Below are positions 28,921 to 39,321 of a stretch of DNA of 64,000 nt, one piece after another; within the stretch, counting starts at the first letter, position 1, and each line of letters opens with the position of its first letter. Source of the stretch: Yersinia artesiana (GTDB taxonomy: Bacteria > Pseudomonadota > Gammaproteobacteria > Enterobacterales > Enterobacteriaceae); the NCBI RefSeq assembly GCF_902726545.1, contig NZ_CACVAD010000012.1, forward strand, positions 38,805 through 102,804, written 5' to 3'. The notes beneath the pieces were generated by a model. It was not told where the DNA came from, ran no database searches, and saw only the letters and a program-made list of their open reading frames with translations. The position numbers were made by a program, and so were the translations under genes.

Positions 28921-29157
28921 ATGGGTTTTACTGATAATGAACGTAGCGCGCTGTTGGCCGTCAAGGGGGTAGGGCCGACAGTTGTTACGCGACTGGAACA
29001 ACTTGGTTTTACTTCGCTGGCGCAATTGGGCCAGGCCGATATGAATGAAATTGTTAGCACTGCTGCAGCAATGGTCGGGTCTACCTGTTGGAAAAATAGC
29101 CCACAAGCGCGTTCGGCAATTCAAGCTGCGATTGAGTTGGCCAAAATGCATTCATGA
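28921..29157 (+). CDS. Small helix-hairpin-helix protein
   Basis: 78 residues, start MGFTDNERSALLAV. The segment VKGVGPTVVTRLEQLGFTSLAQLGQAD (residues about 14-40) is a helix-hairpin-helix followed by a second helical repeat, the type seen in DNA-binding or nucleic-acid repair proteins. There is a single Cys in GSTCWKNSPQARSAI. The protein is small, soluble and lacks any catalytic domain. I cannot name it. It stands apart from other genes of known function. Confidence 0.7.
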   Translation: MGFTDNERSALLAVKGVGPTVVTRLEQLGFTSLAQLGQADMNEIVSTAAAMVGSTCWKNSPQARSAIQAAIELAKMHS

Positions 29158-29222
29158 TAGTGAGTGTATCCCGGCCATTATTTGCCTTGTTTCCTGTTAT
29201 TCAATCCCCCAACTCGCACAGC

Positions 29223-29402
29223 CTATTTCTTTTTTGGCGCGGTGGTGGGGTATGGCATCAGTAAATCATCCAATATCTGCATCCTTTCCTCTACCGGAAT
29301 ATATAACCAACGCGTAAACCAAGGTGTCTTCTCTGTGCACTGTTGATCTGTTCGGCGAAAATAAAGTTCGAGACCTGACAGAACGTCATTAATCTGTTTC
29401 AT
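29223..29402 (-). CDS. Small hypothetical protein, 59 residues
   Basis: The frame reads MKQINDVLSGLELYFRRTDQ at the start and ends MPYPTTAPKKK. A strong AGGAG lies 8 bases upstream of the ATG. The middle TPWFTRWLYIPVEER is rich in aromatic residues and looks like real protein. It has no signal peptide or membrane segment. It runs towards the helix-hairpin-helix gene in the opposite direction. I do not recognise the family. Confidence 0.5.
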   Translation of the reverse strand: MKQINDVLSGLELYFRRTDQQCTEKTPWFTRWLYIPVEERMQILDDLLMPYPTTAPKKK

Positions 29403-29926
29403 CCTATTTCTCCTTCTTAGCGACCAGTGAGCAAATCATAGGCAACAAAATAAGGAAGAAAAACGGATGGAATCTATTTTATTGTTCAGTATTTAGAGGT
29501 GATAATCCATAGTTGTATGATGTGATGGAATTTACTGCGAAAGAGAGTTGTTTTCGATGTCGAGGCGATAGATGTTAAAAATAAAACGCCCCGATTGCGT
29601 AAACAATCAGGGCGGCGTTCCAGTAACCATTGCTACACGGAAACGGAAATTTATTATGGGCACTTCCTGTAGAAATAGCAATACACCCAGTGCTACTCAA
29701 AAGCAATAGATCATAATGTAAATCATTGTTGGTGAGAATAAACACCTTTACACAACTAACGCCGGTTGTATGTGTGATAAAATCGCTTTCCTTCGCCAAA
29801 CGTAACATTTCAAAAAATTGCTCAGGCGATTCAATCGTTTGTCTTTAGCTATTATCGGAAATACCTAATTCTAAAACAGACATATTTTAACTCATCAGAA
29901 CGCATTTTAGCGATTGGGAGTATGCT
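29403..29926. other. Gap before the DUF554 gene, with an orphan terminator
   Basis: These 524 bases hold the promoter region of the DUF554 gene on the right and a reverse-strand terminator at 29580-29615. A 77-codon reverse-strand frame overlaps that terminator, but its translation looks random and it runs into the T tail, so I do not call it. A small RNA ending at the terminator is possible. Confidence 0.45.
29580..29615 (-). terminator. Orphan Rho-independent terminator
   Basis: On the minus strand GCCCTGATTG pairs with CAATCGGGGC (one mismatch) over a 6-base loop, followed by GTTTTATTTTT. No reverse-strand gene that I can support lies upstream within 300 bases. Confidence 0.7.
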
Positions 29927-30640
29927 ATGGTTGGCCCGTTTATTAACAGTGCGGGGATAATCCTGGGGGGGATCGTCGGCGTCTTACTTGCCCGCCATAT
30001 CCCCAAACGGTTACAAGAGGGATTACCAGCAACATTTGCCCTGGCATCCATATCCATTGGTATTGTGATGGTGGTAAAAGTGCACTTTATGCCTGCGGTT
30101 ATTTTGGCATTGATTATTGGGACCGCGGTGGGGGAATTACTAGCACTGGAACAAGGTGTGAAGTGGGGGGCCAATAAAACCCGCACACTGTTAGAACGTA
30201 TCATTCCTTCTCGCAGTACTTTGCCACCCCAGGAGTTTGCGCAAAGTTTTAGCGCCATGATTGTTTTGTTTTGTGCCAGTGGATTGGGGGTTGTGGGTTC
30301 TCTAACTGAAGGTATTACCGGTGATTTTCAACTGCTATTCGTCAAAGCGCTGATGGATTTTTTCACCGCGCTGATATTTTCCATTTCACTAGGTATTGCG
30401 CTGGTGGCCATTGCTATTCCTCAACTGCTCATTCAAATCGCATTGGTTTTCCTGGCCAAACTGATTATGCCTTATATGGATGATATTGCCTTTGCCGATT
30501 TTTCTGCCTGTGGTGGGATTATTATGATCGCGGTAGGATTACGAATTGCGCAAATTAAAATATTTGCAGTGGTGAATTTTCTACCTGCATTATTGTTTGT
30601 CGTGCCAATTTCCTATTTATGGCGTCACTTCATGGCATAA
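29927..30640 (+). CDS. DUF554 inner-membrane protein (YqgA-like)
   Basis: 237 residues, similar in length and layout to E. coli YqgA: GPFINSAGIILGGIVGVLL at the start, MIVLFCASGLGVVGSLTEGITGD in the middle and MIAVGLRIAQIKIFAVVNFLPALL near the end. About six or seven membrane segments. Function is unknown. GGGAG lies upstream of the ATG. Because Yersinia may have more than one DUF554 protein, I give no gene symbol. Confidence 0.85.
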   Translation: MVGPFINSAGIILGGIVGVLLARHIPKRLQEGLPATFALASISIGIVMVVKVHFMPAVILALIIGTAVGELLALEQGVKWGANKTRTLLERIIPSRSTLPPQEFAQSFSAMIVLFCASGLGVVGSLTEGITGDFQLLFVKALMDFFTALIFSISLGIALVAIAIPQLLIQIALVFLAKLIMPYMDDIAFADFSACGGIIMIAVGLRIAQIKIFAVVNFLPALLFVVPISYLWRHFMA

Positions 30641-30759
30641 GAATTTGCGGAGATAAGCAATTAACTTTCCGAAACGGTAGGCCTCTTTGCCAATGCTAAT
30701 CATAGAAGCGACCGTTTCAGAGTAGTGTAATATTATGTTTTTATTTGATTATTTTCTGT

Positions 30760-30972
30760 CTAGCCAATCTTTCGGCACAAAAACTTGCCTTTTATTACGC
30801 CATCAAAAAAACGACCTTTCGAAACCACAGACATAAAATTCTGATGAACACGCTCCGGGACACCTAGATACTGATAAATCCCTTGTTCACGGAACTGTAT
30901 CTCCAGCATGCGATTTTCAGGATCATAACCAATCGACAAAATTCTGGAGGATGTAACAGGTTGTCGCTGCAA
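30760..30972 (-). CDS. KTSC-domain protein, TTG start
   Basis: 70 residues. The whole protein is a KTSC domain: SSRILSIGYDPENRMLEIQF, YQYLGVPERVHQNFM and the terminal KGKFLCRKIG. The start is TTG; GAGGG lies a few bases upstream and the resulting MQRQPVTSS is the usual beginning of this family. The domain occurs alone or at the end of larger proteins, and its role is not established. The gene is isolated. Confidence 0.75.
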   Translation of the reverse strand: MQRQPVTSSRILSIGYDPENRMLEIQFREQGIYQYLGVPERVHQNFMSVVSKGRFFDGVIKGKFLCRKIG

Positions 30973-31004
30973 TAGTTGACCCTCAGTTATACGGTGTTGA
31001 TATT

Positions 31005-31163
31005 ATGCTGATCGTAGAGCAGTTTAAGCATGATAACTATGTCGACGATCATTATCACTGTTTGGTTGCAGCATTAATAGATTATTCGCCAGGTATTATT
31101 GTCATTGCTTTAAGTGATGATAATATGGCTCCACTTTATGACATGATCTGGGTCACAAAGTAA
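31005..31163 (+). CDS. Possible 52-residue ORF upstream of thrS
   Basis: The frame begins MLIVEQFKHDNYVDDHYHCL and ends APLYDMIWVTK. There is no good ribosome site and I do not recognise it. It may be a remnant of a longer gene or chance. The rest of the 323-base gap between the KTSC gene and thrS holds the thrS promoter and operator. Confidence 0.2.
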   Translation: MLIVEQFKHDNYVDDHYHCLVAALIDYSPGIIVIALSDDNMAPLYDMIWVTK

Positions 31164-31253
31164 ACTGTGTACACAGTTGCGTACCAATATAACAAACGTG
31201 GGTTAAATTGATGTCGCAACTCTTTGAAGTTAAACAATAATTACGTCTTGCAT

Positions 31254-31274
31254 GTGATCTGTCGTGTGGGTCAC
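31254..31274 (+). promoter_or_regulatory. thrS translational operator (tRNA-Thr anticodon-arm mimic)
   Basis: GTGATC pairs with GGTCAC around the 9-base loop TGTCGTGTG, which carries CGT (CGU, a threonine anticodon). It lies 42 to 22 bases before the ATG, next to the ribosome site AAGGAA. In E. coli, ThrRS binds such a hairpin in its own mRNA to block translation. The position and loop sequence fit that model. Confidence 0.65.
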
Positions 31275-31295
31275 CACTGTAGATAAGGAATTAGA

Positions 31296-33224
31296 ATGCC
31301 TGTTATTACCCTTCCTGACGGCAGTCAGCGCCAATATGATCACGCCGTTTCTGTGCTTGATGTTGCTTTAGACATCGGCCCCGGTCTGGCAAAAGCCTGT
31401 ATTGCTGGCCGAGTCAATGGCGAACTGGTCGATGCCAGTGATCTTATCGAATCTGATGCGCAACTAGCCATAATTACCGCCAAAGATGCTGAAGGTTTAG
31501 AGATTCTGCGCCATTCCTGTGCACACTTATTGGGGCACGCTATCAAGCAACTTTGGCCAGATACCAAAATGGCAATCGGCCCAGTTATCGACAACGGTTT
31601 CTATTACGATGTTGATATCGACCGCACTCTGACGCAGGAAGATCTGGAACTGCTGGAAAAGCGGATGCATGAGCTTGCCGATAAAGATTATGACGTAATT
31701 AAGAAAAAGGTCAGTTGGCAAGAAGCTCGTGACACTTTTGCTGCTCGTGGTGAAGATTATAAAGTGGCTATTCTTGATGAGAATATCAGCCGCGATGATC
31801 ATCCTGGTTTATATCACCATGAAGAATACGTTGATATGTGCCGTGGCCCGCACGTACCCAATATGCGTTTCTGTCATCACTTTAAATTGCAGAAAACATC
31901 TGGGGCCTATTGGCGTGGCGACAGCAAGAATAAAATGCTGCAACGTATTTACGGCACGGCCTGGAGTGATAAGAAGCAACTGAATGCTTATCTGCAACGT
32001 CTGGAAGAAGCGGCCAAACGCGACCATCGTAAGATTGGTAAGCAACTGGACCTTTACCACATGCAGGAAGAAGCGCCTGGTATGGTGTTCTGGCACAATG
32101 ACGGCTGGACTATCTTCCGCGAGCTGGAAACTTTTGTGCGCATGAAGCTCAAAGAGTACCAGTATCAGGAAGTTAAAGGGCCATTCATGATGGACCGTGT
32201 ACTGTGGGAAAAAACCGGGCATTGGGAAAACTATGCTGAGCATATGTTTACCACCTCGTCGGAAAACCGCGAGTACTGCATCAAGCCAATGAACTGCCCA
32301 GGGCATGTGCAGATCTTCAACCAAGGGTTGAAGTCATACCGTGACCTGCCACTGCGTATGGCTGAGTTCGGTAGCTGCCATCGTAATGAGCCATCAGGCG
32401 CGCTGCACGGTTTAATGCGCGTGCGTGGCTTTACTCAGGATGATGCACATATCTTCTGTACTGAAGAGCAGGTACGCGATGAAGTGAACAGCTGCATCAA
32501 GATGGTGTACGACATGTACAGCACCTTTGGCTTCGAGAAGATTGTGGTCAAGCTGTCCACCCGTCCTGAAAAACGTATCGGTAGCGATGACCTATGGACT
32601 CGCGCTGAAGACGATTTAGCGGCTGCGCTGACTGAAAATGGCATTCCATTTGATTATCAGCCGGGTGAAGGTGCCTTCTACGGTCCGAAAATTGAATTTA
32701 CCTTGCATGATTGTTTGGATCGTGCGTGGCAGTGTGGTACCGTACAGCTCGATTTCTCATTACCGGGCCGCTTAAGTGCGTCTTACATCGGCGAAAACAA
32801 CGATCGCCAGGTGCCAGTAATGATTCACCGGGCTATTTTGGGGTCAATGGAGCGCTTCATCGGTATTCTCACCGAAGAATATGCAGGCTTCTTCCCAACT
32901 TGGTTAGCTCCGGTACAAGTCGTGGTGATGAATATCACCGATAGCCAGTCTGATTATGTCCAACAAGTGACCAAAAAACTGCAAGATGCAGGGATTAGGG
33001 CAAAAGCGGACTTGAGAAATGAGAAGATTGGCTTTAAAATTCGTGAACATACGTTGCGTCGGGTTCCATATATGTTGGTCTGTGGTGATAAAGAGGTCGA
33101 ATCAGGCAAGATTGCCGTTCGTACCCGCCGCGGTAAAGACTTAGGAAGCTTGGACGTCAACGTGGTCGTAGACCAGCTGCTAGCAGAAATTCGCAGCCGT
33201 AGTCTTCATCAACTGGAGGAATAA
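31296..33224 (+). CDS. thrS: Threonyl-tRNA synthetase
   Basis: 642 residues, the E. coli length. N-terminal TGS domain (residues 1-61), then the editing domain with the [16 protein letters not shown] motif near residues 73-88, the class II catalytic core with [14 protein letters not shown] (zinc-binding Cys near 334), [13 protein letters not shown] and [15 protein letters not shown], and the C-terminal anticodon-binding domain. It attaches Thr to its tRNA and clears Ser-tRNA. It opens the thrS-infC-rpmI-rplT block; infC starts 3 bases after its stop. Confidence 0.97.
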   Translation: MPVITLPDGSQRQYDHAVSVLDVALDIGPGLAKACIAGRVNGELVDASDLIESDAQLAIITAKDAEGLEILRHSCAHLLGHAIKQLWPDTKMAIGPVIDNGFYYDVDIDRTLTQEDLELLEKRMHELADKDYDVIKKKVSWQEARDTFAARGEDYKVAILDENISRDDHPGLYHHEEYVDMCRGPHVPNMRFCHHFKLQKTSGAYWRGDSKNKMLQRIYGTAWSDKKQLNAYLQRLEEAAKRDHRKIGKQLDLYHMQEEAPGMVFWHNDGWTIFRELETFVRMKLKEYQYQEVKGPFMMDRVLWEKTGHWENYAEHMFTTSSENREYCIKPMNCPGHVQIFNQGLKSYRDLPLRMAEFGSCHRNEPSGALHGLMRVRGFTQDDAHIFCTEEQVRDEVNSCIKMVYDMYSTFGFEKIVVKLSTRPEKRIGSDDLWTRAEDDLAAALTENGIPFDYQPGEGAFYGPKIEFTLHDCLDRAWQCGTVQLDFSLPGRLSASYIGENNDRQVPVMIHRAILGSMERFIGILTEEYAGFFPTWLAPVQVVVMNITDSQSDYVQQVTKKLQDAGIRAKADLRNEKIGFKIREHTLRRVPYMLVCGDKEVESGKIAVRTRRGKDLGSLDVNVVVDQLLAEIRSRSLHQLEE

Positions 33225-33227
33225 AGT

Positions 33228-33779
33228 ATTAAAGGCGGAAAACGAGTTCAACCGGCGCGTCCTAATCGCATCAACAAAGAGATTCGCGCCACAGAAGTTC
33301 GCTTAACAGGCGTCGATGGTGAGCAGATTGGCATTGTCAGTCTGAATGAAGCTCTTGAAAAAGCTGAGGAAGCTGGTGTTGATTTAGTAGAAATCAGTCC
33401 GAATGCCGAGCCGCCGGTTTGCCGAATCATGGATTACGGCAAATTCCTCTATGAGAAGAGCAAGTCGACAAAAGAACAGAAGAAGAAGCAAAAAGTCATT
33501 CAGGTCAAGGAAATCAAATTCCGTCCTGGTACCGATGATGGCGACTATCAGGTCAAACTACGCAACCTGATTCGCTTTCTGGAAGATGGCGATAAAGCCA
33601 AAATCACTCTGCGATTCCGTGGACGTGAGATGGCGCACCAACAGATCGGCATGGAAGTCCTTAACCGTGTCAAAAAAGATCTGACTGAAGATTCTGATTT
33701 GGCTGTCGTGGAGTCTTTCCCGACTCGTATCGAAGGCCGTCAGATGATCATGGTGCTCGCACCTAAGAAGAGACAGTAA
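33228..33779 (+). CDS. infC: Translation initiation factor IF-3, ATT start
   Basis: 183 residues from an ATT codon at 33228, preceded by GGAGG. This start gives (M)[18 protein letters not shown], the proper IF-3 N-terminus. The first ATG is only at 33429, inside the protein, and would remove the N-domain. Domains: N-domain (about 1-75), lysine-rich linker [13 protein letters not shown]-domain to MVLAPKKRQ. Known: the rare AUU start is how IF-3 limits its own synthesis. The gene overlaps the transcript of thrS. Confidence 0.96.
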   Translation: MKGGKRVQPARPNRINKEIRATEVRLTGVDGEQIGIVSLNEALEKAEEAGVDLVEISPNAEPPVCRIMDYGKFLYEKSKSTKEQKKKQKVIQVKEIKFRPGTDDGDYQVKLRNLIRFLEDGDKAKITLRFRGREMAHQQIGMEVLNRVKKDLTEDSDLAVVESFPTRIEGRQMIMVLAPKKRQ

Positions 33780-33790
33780 GGCACTCAAGT

Positions 33791-33828
33791 AATAGGCCTC
33801 TCTTTGCTTGCAAAGGAGGAGGTCTATT
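33791..33828 (+). promoter_or_regulatory. Leader hairpin upstream of rpmI-rplT
   Basis: A long stem (AATAGGCCTC / GAGGTCTATT outside, CTTTG / CAAAG inside, small bulge) in the 96-base infC-rpmI gap. In E. coli, L20 represses rpmI and rplT by binding RNA structures in this region. The position suggests a similar role; L20 binding itself cannot be read from the sequence. Confidence 0.5.
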
Positions 33829-33839
33829 CGCCTAGCTAG

Positions 33840-34073
<234 letters not shown>

Positions 34074-34110
34074 GTAATTTTGGTTTGAATTAAGACGATA
34101 GGAGAAGTAA

Positions 34111-34467
<357 letters not shown>

Positions 34468-34477
34468 GTCAGAATTG

Positions 34478-34502
34478 AAGAGGGAGCTTGTCTCCCTCTT
34501 TT
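34478..34502 (+). terminator. Terminator after rplT
   Basis: AAGAGGGAG / CTCCCTCTT with a 5-base loop and a T run. In E. coli the terminator here is partial and leaves some read-through into pheM-pheST. Confidence 0.85.
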
Positions 34503-34538
34503 AATCTTTAGCTTACTAGTAAAAAGGTCATCGTCATG

Positions 34539-34583
34539 ATGCATGTAGTTACTTTTCGCTTCTTTTTTTACTTTAGCGCCTGA
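34539..34583 (+). CDS. pheM: PheM, pheST operon leader peptide
   Basis: The 14-residue peptide [14 protein letters not shown] contains five Phe and is clearly the pheM leader (E. coli: [14 protein letters not shown]). A second ATG directly before it gives one extra Met. Phe codons make translation stall when Phe-tRNA is low, which switches the attenuator downstream. Confidence 0.92.
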   Translation: [14 protein letters not shown]

Positions 34584-34587
34584 TTTC

Positions 34588-34656
34588 AGGAGGCTTGCGC
34601 GTAAGAATAGAAACGAAAAATAGCGCCTAAGCCTCCCATCGCGGAGGCTTTTTTGT
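34588..34656 (+). promoter_or_regulatory. pheST attenuator (antiterminator and terminator)
   Basis: AGGAGGCT at 34588-34595 can pair with AGCCTCC at 34630-34636 to form the antiterminator. The competing terminator stem is AGCCTCC / GGAGGCT at 34630-34649, followed by TTTTT. This is the standard attenuation layout after pheM. Confidence 0.85.
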
Positions 34657-34765
34657 TTTTGCTCTACAGCACTTATGGTGACTAGAGTATGGGTATCAAG
34701 GATGTGATATCTTATTGATTTTGTAAGAAAAATTTATTTCAATTATCGAATTTTAACTAATTCCA

Positions 34766-35915
<1,150 letters not shown>

Positions 35916-35929
35916 GGCGGGAATATCTC

Positions 35930-38317
35930 ATGAAATTCAGTGAACTTTGGTTACGCGAATGGGTAAACCCAGCCATTAGCAGTGATGATTTGGCGCATCA
36001 AATTACCATGGCCGGCTTGGAAGTTGATGGCGTAGAAGCGGTCGCCGGTGAATTTAATGGCGTGGTCGTGGGCGAAGTGGTGGAGTGCGGCCAGCATCCA
36101 AATGCCGATAAATTACGTGTGACAAAAGTCAACGTTGGCGGTGACCGTCTGTTAGATATCGTTTGTGGTGCGCCGAACTGCCGTCAGGGTTTGAAAGTTG
36201 CGGTTGCCACTGTGGGCGCGGTGTTGCCGGGTGATTTTAAGATTAAAGCGGCTAAATTACGCGGTGAGCCATCTGAGGGGATGCTGTGTTCGTTCTCTGA
36301 GTTAGCAATTTCAGAAGATCACGATGGTATTATTGAACTACCTGCGGATGCGCCGATTGGTGTTAATCTGCGTGAATATCTGAATCTGGACGACAAAACC
36401 ATCGAAATCAGTGTCACACCAAACCGTGCAGATTGTCTGGGTATTATCGGTGTCGCGCGTGATGTGGCCGTGTTAAATCAACTGCCACTGACTGAGCCAG
36501 ATATGAGCCCGGTGGCACCGTCTATCAATGACAGTTTCCCGATCCGTGTTGATGCCCCACATGCTTGTCCACGTTATTTGGGCCGCGTGGTGAAGGGGAT
36601 TAATGTTAAGGCCGCCACCCCATTGTGGATGCGCGAGAAATTGCGTCGCTGTGGTATTCGTTCCATTGACCCGGTGGTTGATATCACTAACTTCGTCTTA
36701 TTGGAATTGGGTCAACCGATGCATGCGTTTGACCTGGACCGCATCGACGGTGGGATTATTGTTCGTCTGGCGACTGAAGGCGAAGAATTAACCCTATTGG
36801 ATGGCACAAAAGCCAAGTTGAATGCAGACACTCTGGTTATTGCCGATCAGCAAAAACCTCTGGCAATGGCCGGGATTTTTGGTGGTGAACATTCAGGTGT
36901 TAATGAAAACACCCGCAACGTACTGTTGGAGTCCGCATTTTTCAACCCACTTTCCATTGCTGGCCGTGCACGTCGTCATGGTCTGCACACCGATGCCTCT
37001 CATCGCTATGAACGTGGGGTAGATCCTGCGCTACAACACAAAGCGATAGAACGTGCGACGCGCTTGTTGATTGATATCTGTGGCGGTGAAGCTGGTCCGG
37101 TTATTGATGTCACATCTGTGGAAAACTTGCCAAAACGCGCCACAATTACATTGCGCCGCGAGAAGCTGGATCGCTTGATTGGTCATTCGGTGCCTTCTGA
37201 GCAGGTTAGCGACATTCTACGCCGTCTCGGTTGTCAGGTCACAGAGCAGGGTTCTGATTGGCAAGCTGTTGCACCAAGCTGGCGTTTCGATATGGAAATC
37301 GAAGAAGATTTGGTAGAAGAAGTTGCGCGTATTTACGGCTATAACAATATCCCTGACGTGCCTATCAAGGCCGATTTGGTGATGACCAAACATCGCGAAG
37401 CAAACTTGTCGCTCAAACGTGTTAAAACCGCTTTAGTCGATCGCGGCTATCAAGAAGCAATTACTTACAGTTTTGTTGACCCTAAAGTACAGGCATTGCT
37501 GCATCCACAACAAGACGCACTGATCCTGCCAAGCCCAATCTCTGTTGAGATGTCTGCCATGCGGCTGTCATTATTGACGGGCTTGCTGTCGGCAGTGGTT
37601 TATAACCAGAATCGCCAACAATCTCGTTTACGACTATTTGAGAGTGGCTTGCGTTTTGTACCTGATAGTAAAGCAGATTTGGGTGTTCGACAGGATGTAA
37701 TGCTAGCTGCTGTTATTACTGGCCACCGTTATGACGAACATTGGGATCTGGCGCGCCAGCCAATCGACTTCTATGATTTGAAGGGCGATTTAGAAGCAAT
37801 TCTGGAACTTACCGGCAAATTATCTGATGTTCAGTTCCGTGCAGAAGCTCATCCTGCACTGCATCCAGGGCAGAGTGCTGCAATTTATTTATCAGGCGAA
37901 CACATTGGTTTCATTGGTGTAGTTCATCCTGAACTGGAACGTAAGTTGGACCTAAATGGTCGCACTGTGGTGTTCGAAGTGCAGTGGAACAAGCTGGCAG
38001 ACCGCGCCGTGCCTCAAGCGAGCGAAATTTCGCGCTTCCCGGCAAACCGTCGTGATATTGCTGTTGTGGTGGCTGAAAACGTTCCCGCAGAAGATATTTT
38101 GGCAGAGTGTAAGAAAGTTGGCGCAAATCAGGTAGTTGGCGTAAACTTGTTTGATGTGTACCGTGGCAAGGGCGTAGCAGAAGGTTATAAGAGTCTGGCT
38201 ATTAGTCTGGTGTTGCAGGATACCGCCCGTACACTGGAAGAAGAGGAGATCGCCGCGACCGTCGCAAGATGTGTAGAGGCGTTAAAACAGCGATTCCAAG
38301 CATCCTTGAGGGATTGA
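35930..38317 (+). CDS. pheT: Phenylalanyl-tRNA synthetase beta subunit
   Basis: 795 residues, the E. coli length. Order of domains: tRNA-binding OB fold ([20 protein letters not shown], residues about 45-64), B3/B4 editing domain ([18 protein letters not shown] near 233-250), B5 domain, catalytic-like domain and a C-terminal ferredoxin-like anticodon-binding domain ([20 protein letters not shown]). It starts 14 bases after pheS and 4 bases before ihfA. Confidence 0.96.
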
Positions 38318-38321
38318 ACCT

Positions 38322-38618
38322 ATGGCGCTTACTAAAGCTGAAATGTCAGAACATCTATTTGAAAAGCTTGGGCTTAGCAAAAGAGATGCAAAAGATCTAG
38401 TTGAGTTATTCTTTGAAGAGGTTCGTCGTGCTCTTGAGAATGGCGAACAGGTCAAACTGTCTGGCTTTGGCAATTTTGATCTGCGAGACAAGAACCAACG
38501 TCCGGGCCGTAATCCGAAGACGGGTGAGGACATCCCTATTACGGCGCGCCGTGTGGTGACTTTCCGTCCAGGACAAAAGCTAAAAAGCCGGGTAGAGAGT
38601 GCCACTCCGAAAGAGTGA
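38322..38618 (+). CDS. ihfA: Integration host factor alpha subunit
   Basis: 98 residues. Bacterial histone-like fold with the DNA-intercalating arm [14 protein letters not shown] (residues about 60-73). It forms a heterodimer with IhfB that bends DNA about 160 degrees at specific sites. It lies at the end of the pheST operon, as in E. coli, and is followed by a strong terminator. Confidence 0.97.
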
Positions 38619-38631
38619 ATTCTTGCAAAAA

Positions 38632-38658
38632 CAAAAGGCCGCGCAAGCGGCCTTTTTC
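38632..38658 (+). terminator. Terminator after ihfA
   Basis: GGCCGC / GCGGCC with the tetraloop GCAA, flanked by A and T runs. Confidence 0.9.
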
Positions 38659-38783
38659 TTGTCTGCAATCCATTGATTTAAAATGGTTTTATTTTCCTGG
38701 TGCCCACGTTCTGACCGCCACCTGAGGTCTTGCTGCTTTTTACTATGCTCTAATTGTGAGTGTGTATTAAGCCAGACAAGAAC

Positions 38784-38991
38784 AACCCCGCATTGCGGGG
38801 TTCCAGACTGCTGACAAACCCTAACGACTCGATCTTGCAAGGTGAGGACAGGTAGAAGAGTAAAGCGTCCGCGCCAAGGATGGCGCGGGTCGAGCCCCCA
38901 GGGAAGGGTTTACGGCGTCTTTACGATCTGCCTGTTTTCACCGTTACGGGTACTTTGTCATTAACCTCAAACCCCGCATTGCGGGGTTCCA
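38784..38991. other. Structured element bounded by identical 22-bp direct repeats
   Basis: Two identical 22-bp copies (38784-38805 and 38970-38991) each hold the hairpin CCCCGC-ATT-GCGGGG and end in GGTTCCA. Between them, 38841-38942 can fold into a long imperfect hairpin: GGTGAGGACAGGTA pairs with TGCCTGTTTTCACC, GTAAAG with CTTTAC, and CGCGCC-AAGGAT-GGCGCG forms an inner hairpin followed by GAGCCCCCAGGGAAGGG. It does not code for a recognisable protein. It resembles dispersed structured elements seen in gammaproteobacterial gaps, but I cannot name a family. The rest of the 406-base ihfA-TM2 gap shows nothing else. Confidence 0.6.
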
Positions 38992-39024
38992 TACGCGTGG
39001 CTAGATTTCATTACCCACTTTCTG

Positions 39025-39321
39025 TTAACCGTATTTTCGGGCAAATTCTTCATCTGAATTGCAAAGATAAATAATAAATTCAATGAAGGCGATAATTGAT
39101 GGAATGAATGTCCAGCAAAAAATGAGATATAAAAATCCCTGTCCAATCTTACCTAGATAAAACTTGTGCGCGCCGAATCCGCCAAGAAAAAACGCCAGAA
39201 GGGCCGCAACCACACGATTTCTCTCACCCGTGACTTTTTGAGTTGCACCGCAACTTGGGCAAGCTCTTGCTGATTCATGTATTTCTTTACCGCACCCACG
39301 GCAAAAAACCATGTTTGACAT
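39025..39321 (-). CDS. Zinc-ribbon plus TM2-domain membrane protein
   Basis: 98 residues. Residues about 7-24 are a four-Cys zinc ribbon (FCRGCGKEIHESARACPSCG). Residues about 38-88 are a TM2 domain with two membrane segments and the motif GGFGAHKFYLGKIGQG. The tail DEEFARKYG is soluble. A second Met at residue 4 is an equally possible start. The family is widespread in bacteria and its function is unknown. The gene stands alone. Confidence 0.85.
   Translation of the reverse strand: MSNMVFCRGCGKEIHESARACPSCGATQKVTGERNRVVAALLAFFLGGFGAHKFYLGKIGQGFLYLIFCWTFIPSIIAFIEFIIYLCNSDEEFARKYG

Noticed and set aside
29575..29808. 77-codon reverse-strand ORF
   Set aside because: Its last codons are the terminator stem and T tail, and the sequence shows no domain, signal or good ribosome site.
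30671..30718. Inverted repeat GAAACGGT / ACCGTTTC after the DUF554 gene
   Set aside because: The loop is 32 bases and no T run follows, so I do not call a terminator or operator.
38880..39074. 64-codon plus-strand ORF next to ihfA
   Set aside because: It starts within the structured element and runs into the reverse-strand TM2 gene; the translation is not protein-like.
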